Origin: Sphingomonas folli
Lineage (GTDB): Bacteria; Pseudomonadota; Alphaproteobacteria; Sphingomonadales; Sphingomonadaceae
Direction of reading: 5' to 3'
Assembly: GCF_019429525.1 (NCBI RefSeq)
Contig: NZ_JAHXZL010000004.1
Location: 1 to 64,000 of the forward strand
Length of the DNA stretch: 64,000 nt
Shown here: in pieces, positions 8,750 through 17,251 of the stretch
Layout of the letters: the number at the start of each line of letters is the position of its first letter
Numbering within the stretch: the stretch's first letter is position 1
Translations under genes and position numbers: made by a program
The notes under the pieces: generated by a model
What the model was told of the DNA's origin: nothing
Seen by the model: the letters and a program-made list of their open reading frames with translations, nothing else
Database searches by the model: none

Positions 8750-10174
8750 TCAGCCCACCATGTCCTCGAGCTCGCGCCCGCGCGTCTCGTGCACCATCGC
8801 GCGCACGAAGAAGAAGGAGATCGCCGCGAAGATCGCGTAGCCGGTGTAGGTCACCGCCAGGCCGGGCGAGACCGCCAGCGCGGGGAAGCTCACCGAGATC
8901 GCGGCGTTGGCGATCCACTGCGCGAAACCCGACACGGCGAGCCCCGAGCCCCGGATCTGGTTGGGGAACATCTCGCCCAGCATCACCCACATCACCGGGC
9001 CCCAGCTGGCGTTGAAGAAGATCACGTAGAGGTTGGCCGCGACCAGCGCGATCACGCCGTTGTTGCCGGGCAGGCTCACCGCGCCCGCGGCGTCGGTCAC
9101 CGCGGTGGAGAAGGCCCAGGCGACCACCGCCAGCGTCACCGCCATGCCGGCCGAGCCGACCAACAGCAGCGGCTTGCGCCCGATCTTGTCGACGGTGAAG
9201 ATCGTGAACAGGCACGCGCCGATCGACAGCACGCCCGACAGGATGTTGGTCTGCAGCGCGTAATCCTCGGAGAAGCCGACCGCCTCCCAGAGCGTCGCGC
9301 CATAATAGAACACCACGTTGATGCCGACGAGCTGCTGGAAGACGGCCAGGCCGATGCCGGCCCAGACGATCGGGCGGATCTTGCCCGAGCCGCGGTCGAT
9401 CAGGTCGGACAGCTTGGGACGGTGATGGTCGCCGGCGAGGCTGGCGCGGATCTCGCCGACCTTGCGGTCCGCCTCGGCGCGGCCGAACAGGCGGGTGAGC
9501 ACTGCGTGCGCGCGATCCTCATGCCCCTTGGCGACGAGGTAGCGCGGGCTCTCCGGGATGATCAGCAGCGCGAGCAGGTACACCAGCGCCGGGATCGCCT
9601 GGAGCCAGAACATCCAGCGCCACGCCGAGAAGCCCAGCCAGAAGTCCGCGGTCGAGCCGCCGGCGTAGCGCGCCAGCGCGAAATTGGCGACGAAGGCGCC
9701 GGTGAGGCCGGTGATGATCATCACCTGCTGCACGCTCGACAGCCGGCCGCGCACCGCGGCGGGGGTCACCTCGGAGATATAGACCGGCGAGATCACGCTC
9801 GCCGCGCCGACGCCCAGGCCGCCGATGATGCGCGCGAAGATGAAGATCGCCGAGGTCGAGGCCGCGCCGGCGAGCAGCGCGCTGAACAGGAACAGCGCCG
9901 CCGACAGCATCATCACGCTGCGCCGCCCGATCCGATCGGCCAGCCGCCCCGCGCTGAACGCGCCGATCGACGAGCCGATCAGGATCGCCCCGACGTTGAC
10001 GCCGATCCCGAGCTTGCCGAGGTCGAAGGCGGCCTCCAGCCCCTTCTGCGTGCCGTTGATCACGCCCGAGTCATAGCCGAACATGAAGCCGCCGATCGTC
10101 GCCACCGCGACGATCGCGGCGATGAAGCCCATGTTGACGCGACCTGCGTCGCCGTCACTGAAAGCCGTTGTCAT
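8750..10174 (-). CDS. MFS sugar porter (proton-coupled pentose/hexose symporter)
   Basis: Twelve-helix sugar transporter of the XylE/GalP family. Signature motifs are GYDSGVINGTQKG in helix 1, DRIGRRSVM in loop 2/3, PESPRYLVAKG before the central loop, DKIGRKPLLLVG in loop 8/9 and GPVMWVMLGEMFPNQIRG in helix 10. The length, 474 residues, is normal. The ATG at 10174 is used; an in-frame GTG at 10180 is the alternative. It is the last gene of the minus-strand operon FAH-SDR-SMP30-transporter, 25 or more bases after the lactonase. Context suggests D-xylose or L-arabinose as substrate. Sequence alone does not fix the sugar. Confidence 0.9.
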   Translation of the reverse strand: MTTAFSDGDAGRVNMGFIAAIVAVATIGGFMFGYDSGVINGTQKGLEAAFDLGKLGIGVNVGAILIGSSIGAFSAGRLADRIGRRSVMMLSAALFLFSALLAGAASTSAIFIFARIIGGLGVGAASVISPVYISEVTPAAVRGRLSSVQQVMIITGLTGAFVANFALARYAGGSTADFWLGFSAWRWMFWLQAIPALVYLLALLIIPESPRYLVAKGHEDRAHAVLTRLFGRAEADRKVGEIRASLAGDHHRPKLSDLIDRGSGKIRPIVWAGIGLAVFQQLVGINVVFYYGATLWEAVGFSEDYALQTNILSGVLSIGACLFTIFTVDKIGRKPLLLVGSAGMAVTLAVVAWAFSTAVTDAAGAVSLPGNNGVIALVAANLYVIFFNASWGPVMWVMLGEMFPNQIRGSGLAVSGFAQWIANAAISVSFPALAVSPGLAVTYTGYAIFAAISFFFVRAMVHETRGRELEDMVG

Positions 10175-10204
10175 CCTCACCCGCTCCCACTCGTGCCTTT
10201 TAGA

Positions 10205-11065
10205 TTATAGTGTCGCCTCGACGGTCGTGACGCCGGCGACCCCGGGCTCGAACGCGAACAGGTCGCCCGCGAGCGGCTGGTCGGCGAGCGCCGCCGCGTC
10301 GAGCCCCTTGCGCGCCGTCGTGGCGTAAGCGGTGCGCAGCCCCTCGCCGCCGAACGCGATCTTGGTCACGTTGGCGCAGGGGAAGCGTACCGTCGTCATC
10401 AGCTTGCCGGCCGGATCGTAGCGGCGCACGCCCCAGCCGGCGAACAGCCCGACCCACAGGCAGTCCTCGGCGTCGAGCGTCGACCCGTCGGGATAGCCGG
10501 CACCCTCCTCGATCGTGACATGGCGCTCGGGCGTGCCCGACGTACCATCGTCGCGGAGCGGCACGCGCCAGATCGTCTTCCCCAGCGTGTCGGTGTGATA
10601 CAGCGCCGTCGCGTCGGCGCTGATCGCGGGCCCGTTGGTGATCACCACGGGCGCTAGCCCGCTGTCGGCGCAGTCCTCGCCGGCGTGGCGGTAGAGCCGA
10701 CCCGTCGCGGCGACCTCATCGTCGTCCATCGATCCGAACCACAGCCGCCCGCGCGCATCGATCGCGGCATCGTTGAGCCGGTTGCCGGGAAGGTGCGGCT
10801 CGGGCGCGTGCAGCGGCGTGAAGGTGCCGGTGGCGGGATCGAAGCGGTGCAGCCCCGTCTTCACGCCCGCGATCAGGTCGCCGTGCGCGCTCGGCAGCAC
10901 CCAGCCGACCTGGTCGGGCGCGGTCCAGCGCTCGTGCGCGCCGGTGGCGGGATCGAAGCGGTGGACCTGGTGCTGCTTGATGTCGACGAACCACAAGGCG
11001 TCGCGCCCCCACACCGGCCCCTCGCCCAGCGTCGCGCCGACCCGCAGGACCGACCGCGGCACCAT
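10205..11065 (-). CDS. SMP-30/gluconolactonase-family sugar lactonase (xylonolactonase type)
   Basis: Hydrolyses an aldonolactone, probably D-xylono- or L-arabino-lactone, to the open acid. The six-bladed propeller family is recognised from the metal-site segments LGEGPVWG near the N-terminus, NRLNDAAIDARGRLWFGSMD in the middle, and YPDGSTLDAEDCLWVG with its metal-binding Asp. The length is 286 residues, typical of XylC-like lactonases. The ATG at 11065 lies one base after the stop of the SDR gene, so the two are translationally coupled. It sits between the sugar dehydrogenase and the transporter, as expected for step two of the oxidative pentose route. Confidence 0.9.
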   Translation of the reverse strand: MVPRSVLRVGATLGEGPVWGRDALWFVDIKQHQVHRFDPATGAHERWTAPDQVGWVLPSAHGDLIAGVKTGLHRFDPATGTFTPLHAPEPHLPGNRLNDAAIDARGRLWFGSMDDDEVAATGRLYRHAGEDCADSGLAPVVITNGPAISADATALYHTDTLGKTIWRVPLRDDGTSGTPERHVTIEEGAGYPDGSTLDAEDCLWVGLFAGWGVRRYDPAGKLMTTVRFPCANVTKIAFGGEGLRTAYATTARKGLDAAALADQPLAGDLFAFEPGVAGVTTVEATL

Positions 11066-11066
11066 C

Positions 11067-11819
11067 TCAGCGCCAGCCCGCGTCGACGAAATAGTCGTGG
11101 CCGGTGCACATGCGCGCGTCGTCCGAGGCCAGGAACAGCGCCAGCGCGGCGACGTCGGCCGGCTGGATCCGCCCGTCGAGGCACTGCGCCGCGACGATCT
11201 CGGCCTCGCCTTCGGGCGTGTACCATTTCTCCTGCCGCGGAGTCTGGACGTTGCCGGGCACGATCGTGGTGACGCGGATATTGTCGCGGCCGAGGTCGCG
11301 CGCCATGCTCCGCGTCATCCCTTCGATCGCGGCCTTGGCGGTCTGATAGAGCACCAGGTCGGGCAGGCCGAGATGCCAGCTGATCGACCCGAAATTGACG
11401 ATCGCGCCCCCGCCCGCGCGCTTCATGTGCGGCACCGCGGCCTGAGCGACGAAGAACAGGTGACGCAGGTTGACCGCCATCCGCTCGTCCCAATAGGCGG
11501 GGGTCACCTCGGCGAAGCTGTGGCGGTCGTCGTTGGCGGCGTTGTTGACCAGCACGTCGAGCCCGCCGAGCGCCGCGGCGATCTCGTCCACCATCGCGGG
11601 CAGTGCGGCGACGTCGGTGAGGTCGCAGGCGCGGAAGAGCGGTGCGCCCCCCAGCCCCGCGGCCAGCGCCTCGCCCGCCGCGGCGTTCACGTCGACGAAC
11701 GCCACCTCGGCTCCCTGGCGCGCGAAACCCTCGACGAGACCCGCACCGATCCCGGTCGCGCCGCCGGTCACCAGCACCTTCTTGCCGCGCAGCGACGGGT
11801 AGATCGCGCCCTCGCTCAC
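11067..11819 (-). CDS. Short-chain dehydrogenase/reductase (pentose 1-dehydrogenase candidate)
   Basis: NAD(P)-dependent oxidation of an aldopentose to its lactone is the likely reaction. Classical SDR features are all present: the cofactor motif VTGGATGIG at the N-terminus, NNAA, a catalytic Ser in NFGSISW, YQTAK with the Tyr-Lys pair, and a VPGNVQTPR segment. The length is 250 residues. It starts with GTG and overlaps the upstream FAH gene by GTGA, so it is translationally coupled. It resembles the Caulobacter XylB type (248 residues). The exact sugar, xylose or arabinose, is inferred from neighbours only. Confidence 0.88.
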   Translation of the reverse strand: MSEGAIYPSLRGKKVLVTGGATGIGAGLVEGFARQGAEVAFVDVNAAAGEALAAGLGGAPLFRACDLTDVAALPAMVDEIAAALGGLDVLVNNAANDDRHSFAEVTPAYWDERMAVNLRHLFFVAQAAVPHMKRAGGGAIVNFGSISWHLGLPDLVLYQTAKAAIEGMTRSMARDLGRDNIRVTTIVPGNVQTPRQEKWYTPEGEAEIVAAQCLDGRIQPADVAALALFLASDDARMCTGHDYFVDAGWR

Positions 11820-12949
11820 GCCATCGTCCCCAGCAGCCCGCGCGCGGCGAGATTGCGGATCAGCCCGCCGATGCCGAGCTCCCAGGGCGCCGCCTCCTTC
11901 GAGGTGACCACGCGGTTGGTCAGCCGGCCGAGCCGCTCGCTCTCGATCGTCACGCGGTCGCCGACCTTGTGGGTGAAGCCGCGGCCGGGCTCGTCGCGGT
12001 CCTGCACCGGTGCGAAGAGCGTTCCGAGGAATAGCACGAAGCCGTCGGGATATTGGTGCTCGGACAAGGTCTGGCGCACCAGGTCGAGCGGGTCGCGGCT
12101 GATCTCGGCCATGTTGCTCTTGCCGTCCAGGACATAGCCGTCCTCGCCCTCGATCCGCAGCCGCACCTCGGCGCCGCGCACGTCGTCGATCGTGAAGGTC
12201 TCGTCGAACAGCCGCACCAGCGGGCCGAGCGAGCAGGAGGCGTTGTTGTCCTTGGCCTTGCCGAGCAGCAGCGCCGAGCGCCCCTCGAAGTCGCGCAGGT
12301 TGACGTCATTGCCCAGCGTCGCGCCCAGCGCGGTGCCGCGGCTGTCGACCAGCAGCGCGACCTCGGGCTCGGGGTTGTTCCAGCTCGAGTCGGAGCGGAT
12401 GCCGATCTCGGCGTCGGGGCCGACGGTGGCGAGCACCGGCGCCTTGGTGAAGACCTCGGCGTCGGGGCCGATCGCGACCTCGAGATATTGCGACCACAGC
12501 CCGTCCTCGATCAGCGCCGCCTTGAGCGCCGCCGCCTCCGGCGTGCCGGGCACGACCGAGCGGATCGAGCCGCCGACCCGCGACTCCAGCCGTCCGCGGA
12601 TCTCGGCCGCGGCGGACCAGTCGCCGCGCGCGCGCTCCTCGATCACGCGCTCGATCGCCGACACCGCGAAGGTGACGCCGCACGCCTTCACGCATTGGAG
12701 GTCGACCGGGCTGAGCAGCTCCAGCCCGGCGGCCTCGAGCGCGCCGAGCGAGCGGCCGCCCGCGCCGGAGAGGTCCCCCGCCTCGACCAGCATCGCGACG
12801 GTCGGCGCGACCGCCGACATGTCGAACGCCTCGCCGCGCACGACGAGCAGCGGGATCGGCCCCTCGGCGGTCGCCGCGCGGCCGATGAAACGACCTTCCT
12901 TCCAGTCGTGCGGCAGACCCGACGCTGTCGCGTCCTGTTCGAGCGCCAT
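11816..12949 (-). CDS. Fumarylacetoacetate-hydrolase-fold protein (2-keto-3-deoxypentonate dehydratase, XylX type)
   Basis: Probably dehydrates 2-keto-3-deoxy-D-xylonate (or L-arabonate) to alpha-ketoglutarate semialdehyde. The length, 377 residues, matches the long FAH-family proteins of Weimberg-pathway operons rather than short hydratases. C-terminal FAH-fold segments such as NPEPEVALLVDSRG, GNDVNLRDFEGRSALLLGKAKDNNASCSLGP and DYVLDGKSN-like stretches are evident. The ATG at 12949 follows GGGGAGG, and an in-frame GTG lies at 12952. It is the first gene of the four-gene operon, with a LacI-type operator 27-42 bases upstream of the start. The aldehyde dehydrogenase that should follow is not in the window. 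Confidence 0.85.
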   Translation of the reverse strand: MALEQDATASGLPHDWKEGRFIGRAATAEGPIPLLVVRGEAFDMSAVAPTVAMLVEAGDLSGAGGRSLGALEAAGLELLSPVDLQCVKACGVTFAVSAIERVIEERARGDWSAAAEIRGRLESRVGGSIRSVVPGTPEAAALKAALIEDGLWSQYLEVAIGPDAEVFTKAPVLATVGPDAEIGIRSDSSWNNPEPEVALLVDSRGTALGATLGNDVNLRDFEGRSALLLGKAKDNNASCSLGPLVRLFDETFTIDDVRGAEVRLRIEGEDGYVLDGKSNMAEISRDPLDLVRQTLSEHQYPDGFVLFLGTLFAPVQDRDEPGRGFTHKVGDRVTIESERLGRLTNRVVTSKEAAPWELGIGGLIRNLAARGLLGTMA

Positions 12950-12975
12950 CACCCCTCCCCAACTCAGCGGCTATC

Positions 12976-12991
12976 TTGATAGCGCTACCAA
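12976..12991. promoter_or_regulatory. LacI-type operator for the pentose operon
   Basis: TTGATAGCGCTACCAA is a 16-base palindrome with a single mismatched pair, centred on 12983/12984 and just upstream of the FAH gene start. It is the most symmetrical of the three sites. It resembles the xylose-operator type I recall for Caulobacter XylR, but that comparison was not checked. Confidence 0.75.
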
Positions 12992-13062
12992 CACGCTCGC
13001 GAGGGAAGTGTCAAGACGGTGCCCACGCGCCCCGCCGGGGCCCCGCGCAGCGGGCGACGAGG

Positions 13063-15120
13063 CTAGCCGATCATTCCCGCATATGCGGCCGAGCGCAAGA
13101 CCGTTTCGAGCCGCTCGGGGCGACCGAGGAGATAGCCCTGCACCTGCGGGAAGCCCCAGCGACGCAGCAGCGCGAGCTGCTCCTCGGTCTCCACCCCCTC
13201 GGCGGTGACCGGCACCCCGAGGCTCTCGCCCAGCGCGGCGATGCTGCGCACGATCGACGCCGAGGGGGCGTGGTCGAGCATCGCCGACACGAAGCTGCGG
13301 TCGACCTTGAGCTTGTCGAAGCGGAAGTCGCGCAGGTTGCCGAGCGACGAATAGCCCGTCCCGAAATCGTCCATCACGATGCGCGCGCCGCGGTCCTGCA
13401 GCGCGCGCAGCGCCCCCAGCACGGCGTCGCGGCGATGCCCCAGCAGCGTCGCGCTCTCGGTCACCTCGAACTCGAGCCGCTCGGGCGCGAGCCCGTAGCG
13501 CCCGGCGAGCGCGAGCAGGTCGGCGGCGAGGTCGGCCTGGCGGAACTGCACCGGCGACAGGTTGAGCGCGACGATGGCGTGATCGGGCCAGCCGCGCGCC
13601 GCCGCCATCGCCTGCTCGGCTACCCACAGGCCGAGCGAGTCGATCCGCCCGCTCGACTCGGCCAGCGGGATGAACTGATCGGGGCGGACGTCGCCCAGCT
13701 CGGGATGGCGCCAGCGCAGCAGCGCCTCATAGCCGATCACGCGCAGCGTCCGCGCGTCCGCCATCGGCTGGTACACGAGTGACATCTCGCCGCGTTCCAC
13801 CGCGCCCTCGAGATCGCGCGACAGCCGCCAGCGCAGCCGCGTCTCCTCCTTGAGCGCGTCGTCGAAGAAGCGCGCGGTGTGGCGCCCCTCCGACTTGGCG
13901 CGGTACATCGCCATGTCGGCGAGATTGTACAGTTCCTCGCGCGCCTGCTCGGCGCCGGAGAGCGCCACGCCGACGCTCATCTGCACCGGCACCTCGTCGC
14001 CCGCGGTGGCGTCGCAGGCGCGGAAGATCCGCATCAGCAGCGCCTCCGCGGCGCGCGGCTGGTCGGGTGCGACCTGGATGATGGCGAATTCGTCCCCGCC
14101 GAGCCGCGCCACCATGTCGTCGGCGCGGACGCAGCCGGTGAGCAGCCGCGCCGCGCGATCCAGCGCGCGGTCGCCGCCGGCGTGGCCGAAGCGATCGTTG
14201 ACCGACTTGAAGTCGTCGAGATCGATCGCGAACACCGCGACGCGCTGGTCGCTGCGCGTCGCCCGCGCGAGGTCCTGCGCGAGACGCTCCTCGAACAGCA
14301 ACCGATTGGGCAGCGCGGTGAGCATGTCATGGTGCGCGAGGAACTCGATGCGCTTCTCGGCGCGGCGACGCTGCTCCACCGCGTCGCGATACTCGCCCAA
14401 TCCGCGCGCCAGATCGCCGATCTCGTCCGCGCGGTCGCGGCCCGCGACGCGTACCTCGCCGTCGACCGTGTCGAACTGGCGCAGCTGGTCGGCGATCGCG
14501 ACGATCGGATGGAGGACCTGGCGTCGCAGCCACAGGAAGGAGGCGAGCAGCAGCAGCAGCACGCCGAGCACGCCGAAGACGATGCGCGAGATGCTGGCGT
14601 AGAGCTCGCGCGAGCTGCGCGCGACCGCGGCGTCGATGCGATCGACCAGCCAGCGCCGCGCCTCGGCGCGCTCGCGCTCGAGCACGCGCAGCGCGGCGAG
14701 GAACTGCGGCATGTCGCGCGCGATGCGGCGCGGCTCGGCGCGCGCGTCGGCGATCAGCCCCGCCGCGAGCCGCGCGAACTCGGCCGCCGCGGCCTCGCGC
14801 GCGGGCGTCGCCGCCGAGGGCGCCGCGTGGCTGGCGCGGAACGTCGCGAGCGCGTGCTCGACCCGGGCCCATTGCGCCGGGGTCACCTGGCGCGGCTGCT
14901 CGGCGGCGCGGGTCACTTCCCCGATCGTGAGCCGCAGCTGCTGCTGCGCGCGATCCTGCGCGTCCTCGACGCGGAGCCGCTCGCTCAGCCGCCGCACCGA
15001 CTGGTTGGCGTGCCGCACGTCGCCCGCGACTATCCAGCCGGCGGCCAACAGCAGCAGCACCACCGCCACCACGGTTCCGAACGCGGCAATCACACGGGTC
15101 GAGATCGAGGTCGGCAGCAC
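13063..15120 (-). CDS. Membrane GGDEF-EAL cyclic-di-GMP signalling protein
   Basis: Synthesises and/or degrades the second messenger c-di-GMP. The order is: helix TM1 (about 10-32), a periplasmic sensor region (about 35-175) of alpha-helical character, TM2 (about 178-198), HAMP-like linker, GGDEF domain (about 255-415) and EAL domain (about 435-680). The GGDEF motif is intact at 341-345, with an inhibitory RxxD site at 332-335. EAL reads YEALLRW (465-467). The downstream EAL residues LNLSPVQF, EVTES, DDFGTGYSSL, DKLKVDRSF and AEGVET are also conserved, so both activities are possible. It is transcribed alone, divergent from the DUF885 gene. Confidence 0.94.
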   Translation of the reverse strand: MLPTSISTRVIAAFGTVVAVVLLLLAAGWIVAGDVRHANQSVRRLSERLRVEDAQDRAQQQLRLTIGEVTRAAEQPRQVTPAQWARVEHALATFRASHAAPSAATPAREAAAAEFARLAAGLIADARAEPRRIARDMPQFLAALRVLERERAEARRWLVDRIDAAVARSSRELYASISRIVFGVLGVLLLLLASFLWLRRQVLHPIVAIADQLRQFDTVDGEVRVAGRDRADEIGDLARGLGEYRDAVEQRRRAEKRIEFLAHHDMLTALPNRLLFEERLAQDLARATRSDQRVAVFAIDLDDFKSVNDRFGHAGGDRALDRAARLLTGCVRADDMVARLGGDEFAIIQVAPDQPRAAEALLMRIFRACDATAGDEVPVQMSVGVALSGAEQAREELYNLADMAMYRAKSEGRHTARFFDDALKEETRLRWRLSRDLEGAVERGEMSLVYQPMADARTLRVIGYEALLRWRHPELGDVRPDQFIPLAESSGRIDSLGLWVAEQAMAAARGWPDHAIVALNLSPVQFRQADLAADLLALAGRYGLAPERLEFEVTESATLLGHRRDAVLGALRALQDRGARIVMDDFGTGYSSLGNLRDFRFDKLKVDRSFVSAMLDHAPSASIVRSIAALGESLGVPVTAEGVETEEQLALLRRWGFPQVQGYLLGRPERLETVLRSAAYAGMIG

Positions 15121-15238
15121 AGCTCCTCCGGGGACGAGCGTATTATACGGCGCGCCTTACTCAATGATGAGCGCCGCCGACCGCTTGCTTACCCCGTCCT
15201 GCCCCGGCACACACGCGGGGCATAGGGAGAAGCTATTG

Positions 15239-17044
15239 ATGAACAGGCGTGATTTCATCGGCGGCGCGACCGCCGGCGCGGCCGTCGCGGCGCTGCCGGC
15301 GGTGGCGGCGACTCGGGCCGGCGGCGACGCCGCGCTGCGCGCGACGCTCGACCGCTTCTTCTACGCTCGGCTCGACGAGAGCCCCGAGCAGGCGACGCGG
15401 CTCGGCCTCGACACCGCCGCGCGCGCCGGGCTGAAGCGCCGGCTCGACGACGGCTCGGCCGCCGGCCAGGCGCGCGCGCTCGCCCGCGCACGGCAGGAAC
15501 TCGCCGAGCTCCAGCGGTTCGATCGCGCCGCGCTGTCGCCCGCGGCGCAGCTCGACCTCGACGTCGTCACCTATCAGCTGAGCCGCGCCATCGGCGGCAG
15601 CGAGCGCTTCCGCTACGGCGCGACGATGGGCCGCTTCGCCCCCTATATCCTCAGCCAGCTCACCGGCGCCTATCGCGACGTGCCCGACTTCCTCGAATCC
15701 CAGCATCGCGTCCGCGACGCCGCCGAGGCGGACGCCTATCTCGCGCGGGTCGAGGCGCTCGCCGGCGCGATCGAGGACGATACCGCCCGCCAGCGCGCCG
15801 ACGCCGCGCACGGCGTGTTCGCGCCCGACTATATCCTCGACACCACGCTGAAGCAGCTCGCCGCCTTCCGCGACCAGGCACCAGAACAGACGGTGGCGGT
15901 GGTCTCCTTCGCCGCCAAGCTCGCCGCGGCGGGCCTACCGCCAGAGCGCGCCGCCCGCGCCCGCGCGCTGGTGGCGGAGAAGGTGTTCCCCGCGCTCGAT
16001 CGCCAGCGCGCACTCGTCACCGAGCTGCGCGCCCGCGCCACGCACGATGCCGGCTGCTGGCGCCTGCCCGACGGCGACGATTATTACGCCGCCGCGGCCG
16101 AGGCGGCGACGACGGTGCCGATGTCGGGCGACGAGATCCACCGCCTCGGGCTCGCGCAGGTGGCGGAGATCTCCGCCCGGATCGACACGATCCTGCGCGC
16201 GCAGGGCATGGCGCAGGGGACGGTCGGCGAGCGGCTCGTCGCGCTCAACAAGCGCCCCGACCAGCTCTTCCCCAACACCGATCCCGGGCGCGAGGCGCTG
16301 CTGGCGCAGCTCACCCGGCAGATCGCGGCGATGCAGAAGCGGCTGCCCGAGGCCTTCGCCTCGCTGCCCAAGGCGCCGGTCGAGGTGCGGCGCGTCCCCG
16401 CCTCGATCCAGGCAGGCGCGCCGGGCGGCTATTACCAGAACGCGTCGCTCGACGGCTCGCGGCCCGCGATCTACTATATCAACCTGCGCGACACCTTCGA
16501 CCGGCCCAAATTCGGGCTCGCCACGCTGACGCATCACGAGGCGGTGCCGGGGCATCACCTCCAGGTGATGCTGGCGTTGGAGAGCGAGGACATCCCGCTG
16601 ATCCGCCGCCGCGGCTTCTTCTCGGGCTATTCGGAGGGCTGGGCGCTCTACGCCGAGCAGCTCGCGGACGAGATGGGCATGTACGAGGGCGACCCGCTCG
16701 GCCAGGTCGGCTATCTCCAGTCGCTGCTGTTCCGCGCGACCCGGCTGGTGGTCGACAGCGGGATGCACGCCAAGCGCTGGGGGCGCGAGCGGGCGACAGA
16801 CTATCTCATCGCCACCACCGGTATCGCGCGCGGCCGCAGCCAGGGCGAGATCGACCGCTACACCGTCTGGCCGGGCCAGGCGTGCAGCTACAAGATCGGC
16901 CACACCGTCTGGACCCGGCTGCGCGACGAGGCCAAGGCGCGACCGGGGTTCGACCTCAAGCGCTTCCACGAGGTGCTGCGGCTCGGCGCCATGCCGCTGA
17001 CCGTGCTCGAGCGGGTGGTGCACGAGCGCGCGAGCGCGGCGTAG
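15239..17044 (+). CDS. Tat-exported DUF885 family (putative metallopeptidase)
   Basis: A zinc-peptidase-like protein of the DUF885 family, probably periplasmic. The N-terminus MNRRDFIGGATAG is a twin-arginine signal ending near AVAATRA. The catalytic-looking motif HHEAVPGHHLQ (HExxPGHH) lies near residues 432-442, followed by GYSEGWALYAEQLADEMG, the usual downstream Glu-bearing helix of the family. The length, 601 residues, is typical. The ATG at 15239 follows AGGGAGAAG. The frame extends upstream but overlaps the divergent GGDEF-EAL gene and lacks a signal, so this start is preferred. The substrate is unknown. It stands as a single gene. Confidence 0.9.
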   Translation: MNRRDFIGGATAGAAVAALPAVAATRAGGDAALRATLDRFFYARLDESPEQATRLGLDTAARAGLKRRLDDGSAAGQARALARARQELAELQRFDRAALSPAAQLDLDVVTYQLSRAIGGSERFRYGATMGRFAPYILSQLTGAYRDVPDFLESQHRVRDAAEADAYLARVEALAGAIEDDTARQRADAAHGVFAPDYILDTTLKQLAAFRDQAPEQTVAVVSFAAKLAAAGLPPERAARARALVAEKVFPALDRQRALVTELRARATHDAGCWRLPDGDDYYAAAAEAATTVPMSGDEIHRLGLAQVAEISARIDTILRAQGMAQGTVGERLVALNKRPDQLFPNTDPGREALLAQLTRQIAAMQKRLPEAFASLPKAPVEVRRVPASIQAGAPGGYYQNASLDGSRPAIYYINLRDTFDRPKFGLATLTHHEAVPGHHLQVMLALESEDIPLIRRRGFFSGYSEGWALYAEQLADEMGMYEGDPLGQVGYLQSLLFRATRLVVDSGMHAKRWGRERATDYLIATTGIARGRSQGEIDRYTVWPGQACSYKIGHTVWTRLRDEAKARPGFDLKRFHEVLRLGAMPLTVLERVVHERASAA

Positions 17045-17056
17045 CGACCTAGGCCC

Positions 17057-17107
17057 TGATCCACCTCGATCGATCCGCGCTCCGGCGAACGCCGGAGCCC
17101 AGGGCCG
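17057..17107. repeat. Dispersed intergenic repeat, copy A
   Basis: A stretch of about 51 bases with the core CTCCGGCGAACGCCGGAG, a perfect hairpin, flanked by TGATCCAC on one side and CCCAGGGCC on the other. A near-identical inverted copy occurs at 48354-48404. A second, partly related hairpin-like stretch (TGGCTCTGGGCTCCCGCG) follows to about 17150. It is a non-coding REP-like element between convergent genes. Confidence 0.8.
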
Positions 17108-17251
17108 GAGACGTGACGCTCGTGGCTCTGGGCTCCCGCGTCCGCAGGAGCAGCCCGCTGGTTCACATAAGCTGGATCAGTCTCCGACGCCGCTCCGTGA
17201 TCCGGAACGATCCCAGGAAGCGGAAGGGAGAATCGGGTGGGCCGCTCCCGC

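Noticed and set aside
17057..17150. CRISPR-like repeat array
   Set aside because: Only one or two hairpin units with no regular spacing or cas genes.
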